Shown here: one piece after another, positions 6,453 to 7,663 of the stretch | Layout of the letters: each line of letters begins with the position of its first letter | Position numbering within the stretch: the first letter of the stretch is position 1 | Assembly: GCA_041172365.1 (NCBI GenBank) | Contig: JBEDKD010000339.1 | Location: 1-7,663 of the forward strand | Reading direction: 5' to 3' | Origin: JBEDKD01 sp041172365 | GTDB taxonomy: Bacteria > Cyanobacteriota > Cyanobacteriia > Cyanobacteriales > Microcoleaceae | Length of the DNA: 7,663 nt | Notes under the pieces: generated by a model | Seen by the model: the letters and a program-made list of their open reading frames with translations, nothing else | Database searches by the model: none | What the model was told of the DNA's origin: nothing | Made by a program: the position numbers and the translations under genes

Positions 6453-6548
6453 GGGAGCATCTCATTTTCGTAAATTGGCTAGGGAGCGTCTCGCTCCCTA
6501 GCCAGATCCCTAGGGAGCGAGACGTTTGTGCTTCGCACAGGCTTCGCC
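6453..6548. repeat. Palindromic repeat cluster with two competing long hairpins
   Basis: GGCTAGGGAGCG (6477-6488) and CGCTCCCTAGCC (6492-6503) form a perfect 12-bp stem with a three-base TCT loop. The arm 6487-6501 can instead pair perfectly over 15 bp with 6510-6524 (CTAGGGAGCGAGACG), leaving an 8-base loop, so the two hairpins are mutually exclusive. A degenerate third copy of the core (GGGAGCATCTCA) lies at 6453-6464. Two small hairpins with TTC loops follow: TGTGC/GCACA at 6527-6539 and GGC/GCC at 6540-6548. Such GC-rich short palindromes are common dispersed elements in cyanobacterial intergenic DNA. Confidence 0.85.
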
Positions 6549-6685
6549 AACCCACTACAGGTTTTTGCAAATTTGAGTGAGAAAACTTTTCTCTCCCCAA
6601 AGGTATTTTGGCTCATAAACTCAGTTTTGGATGCCACGAAACATAGTTATTTTAGACAAGCTACTACCGCACAAATTCAAGTTTC

Positions 6686-7204
6686 TTAAGTGCGTAAATC
6701 CTGAACTTTTTTCCATTCCTGCACCACCGTAGGCGAAATCGTTAAAGAAATATTTGCCGCATTTTTCAGAGGCAAATACAGGATAATTGAATCATTATTC
6801 TGTATTTGACTCAGAGGCAAATTAATCTCATATTGACCAACATTAGGAGATGGAGATTCCCCCGAAAATAAATCTTTAAACTCAAATAATTCTCCCGAAA
6901 TTGTCATCATCTTTAAATTACTTGGATGCACAAACTCCCCCACACCCGGAAACCCAACTAAACGTAAATTGAACACAGGAGATTTACCAGATTTTACCCG
7001 TTTAAAAAATACCACTTGCCAAGGATTCCCCCCACTATCTCCTAAAGATTGTCGAGACTGATAAAGCATTGTCATTCCATCTTCTTTCTGACTACTTATT
7101 ACCGCGTATGCCGGTGAAATTACCCCACTTCCTAAACTCATACATAAAACTAAAAGTCCCAGAAGAAATAAACGCCCTAATCTTTTTAGCATTGAAAAAT
7201 CCAT
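6686..7204 (-). CDS. Secreted DUF3122-type cyanobacterial protein
   Basis: The 172-residue product starts with a Sec signal peptide: basic MLKRLGR, hydrophobic core LFLLGLLVLCMSLG, and a likely signal peptidase I site after AYA (residue 34), leaving a mature protein of about 138 residues in the periplasm or thylakoid lumen. Cysteine 21 is preceded by LVL, a poor lipobox, so a lipoprotein is unlikely. The mature part, with MTMLYQSRQSLGDSGG, WQVVFFKRVKSG and LRLVGFPGVGEFVHP, matches my memory of the DUF3122 family, which is restricted to cyanobacteria and has no known biochemical function. The start at 7204 is supported by an excellent Shine-Dalgarno AGGAG (7210-7214 on the minus strand) five bases upstream. 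The gene is convergent with the motor-nuclease gene and appears to be single; nothing links it to that system, so it probably marks its right-hand border. Confidence 0.82.
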   Translation of the reverse strand: MDFSMLKRLGRLFLLGLLVLCMSLGSGVISPAYAVISSQKEDGMTMLYQSRQSLGDSGGNPWQVVFFKRVKSGKSPVFNLRLVGFPGVGEFVHPSNLKMMTISGELFEFKDLFSGESPSPNVGQYEINLPLSQIQNNDSIILYLPLKNAANISLTISPTVVQEWKKVQDLRT

Positions 7205-7245
7205 AAATTCTCCTATTCTATTATTGTGATCTTAAATCAACGTAG

Positions 7246-7264
7246 AACAGGCTTCTAGCCTGTT
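7246..7264. repeat. AACAGGC/GCCTGTT hairpin in the leader of the DUF3122-type gene
   Basis: AACAGGC (7246-7252) and GCCTGTT (7258-7264) form a perfect 7-bp stem with a five-base loop. On the plus strand TTACTTTTT follows, giving it the look of a rightward intrinsic terminator, yet no rightward gene ends just before it. It is 42 bp upstream of the leftward start codon at 7204. This element resembles short palindromes often dispersed in filamentous cyanobacteria, so it may be a mobile-type repeat rather than a terminator. Confidence 0.6.
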
Positions 7265-7568
7265 TTACTTTTTACGATTTTTTCAAGTTTTGCCTATCAT
7301 ACTACTGGGAAAAAGTGTGATGCGAGGGCAATAAAATGAACCGCAATGGCATCGGAACACACTTTAACTGTTAAATTCCCATCACTCTCTTTTCTCTCAA
7401 TCGCGTCCTTTGTGCGTTTATGGTTATATAACCCAAGGAAAAAAGCAGATGCAATAAATCAATAGTTTTGATCCTTCCCAATGTCCTAACCGTCGATGTT
7501 GCTATACTATAAAAAAGCGATGTTGTCGCAAGTTTTTGGCAAAATAGTATCAGTGGCTCTCAGAAAAA

Positions 7569-7615
7569 AAACCGGGTTTCTGGAGGAACCATCCAGCGTT
7601 ACAAAAACCCGGTTT
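7569..7615. repeat. AAACCGGGTTT inverted repeat pair with nested hairpin
   Basis: AAACCGGGTTT (7569-7579) and AAACCCGGTTT (7605-7615) are perfect 11-bp reverse complements. Inside, CTGGA (7580-7584) and TCCAG (7592-7596) form a second short stem immediately next to the first. Pyrimidine-rich CTTTG follows the right arm. The element could end a transcript coming from either side, but repeats built on GAAACCGGGTTTC are also widespread intergenic elements in oscillatorian cyanobacteria, which I think is the better reading. Confidence 0.7.
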
Positions 7616-7663
7616 CTTTGTACATCATGGGATCGCTCCTTTTCTCATTATATCACCTTATAG

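Larger units (their letters stand above)
6373..6685. other. 313-bp repeat-rich spacer between convergent genes
   Basis: The spacer separates the end of the motor-nuclease gene from the oppositely oriented DUF3122-type gene. It begins with AT-rich DNA containing T-runs, then holds a palindromic repeat cluster (6453-6548), then about 135 bp of plain sequence. The 68-codon frame readable on the minus strand (6394-6600) is composed largely of the repeats and has no family resemblance, so I do not call it a gene. Confidence 0.6.
7205..7663. other. 459-bp right-hand region without a convincing gene
   Basis: No open frame here has a credible start, ribosome binding site and length. The stretch contains the 5' leader of the DUF3122-type gene, a 7-bp hairpin (7246-7264), a TATACTATAAA run at about 7503-7513 that could be part of a promoter for a gene beyond the right edge, and the AAACCGGGTTT inverted repeat near the end. 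A segment at 7447-7468 closely copies one at 6382-6404. Confidence 0.55.

Noticed and set aside
6394..6600. 68-codon minus-strand open frame
   Set aside because: It is composed largely of the palindromic repeat cluster, and no ribosome binding site or recognisable protein pattern was seen.
7246..7264. Intrinsic terminator of a rightward gene
   Set aside because: No rightward gene ends upstream; the hairpin is in the 5' leader of a leftward gene, so a dispersed palindromic repeat is more likely.

Overview
The window looks like a filamentous (oscillatorian-type) cyanobacterium. Perfect HIP1 octamers (GCGATCGC) occur at 2710-2717 and 5763-5770, with many near-copies such as CGCGATCG or CGATCGCG. 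Intergenic DNA carries the short palindromic repeats typical of such genomes, and one gene encodes a protein of the cyanobacterial DUF3122 type. The genus-level impression is inference; the phylum-level one is well supported.

Layout. Positions 1-238 (minus) hold the N-terminus of a C5-cytosine DNA methyltransferase that runs off the left edge. A 328-bp divergent intergenic region follows. Three plus-strand genes then form one apparent unit: 567-1436, a 289-aa protein with three probable winged-helix modules; 1590-3704, a 704-aa ORC/AAA-like P-loop ATPase; and 3730-6372, an 880-aa fusion protein. Next come a repeat-rich 313-bp spacer, a minus-strand secreted DUF3122-type protein (6686-7204), and 459 bp without a convincing gene that carries two more hairpin repeats.

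The main point of interest is the three-gene unit. The 880-aa protein joins three catalytic modules in one chain: an RNase D/WRN-like DEDDy 3'-5' exonuclease (D26, E28, D91, Y159, D163); a RecB/Cas4-like PD-(D/E)XK nuclease with a complete Cas4/AddB-type iron-sulfur cysteine set (C213, C473, C476, C482) and nuclease residues H243, D367, E382, K384, Q397 and Y401; and an FtsK/SpoIIIE/HerA-class DNA motor (Walker A K674, Walker B D771-E772). The motor lacks both the membrane anchor and the C-terminal gamma domain of cell-division FtsK. Beside an ATPase with a winged-helix tail and a multi-winged-helix protein, this reads as a DNA-recognition, loading, translocation and degradation machine. A DNA-defence or DNA-processing system is the likeliest reading. 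Function is inference; the catalytic motifs are directly visible. A DNA methyltransferase diverging from the same intergenic region would fit a self-marking role, but its other side is not in the window.

Other structure: the 704-aa ATPase contains an in-frame 150-bp (50-residue) tandem duplication in a proline- and lysine-rich linker, and the spacer after the operon contains two long hairpins that share an arm and so cannot form together.
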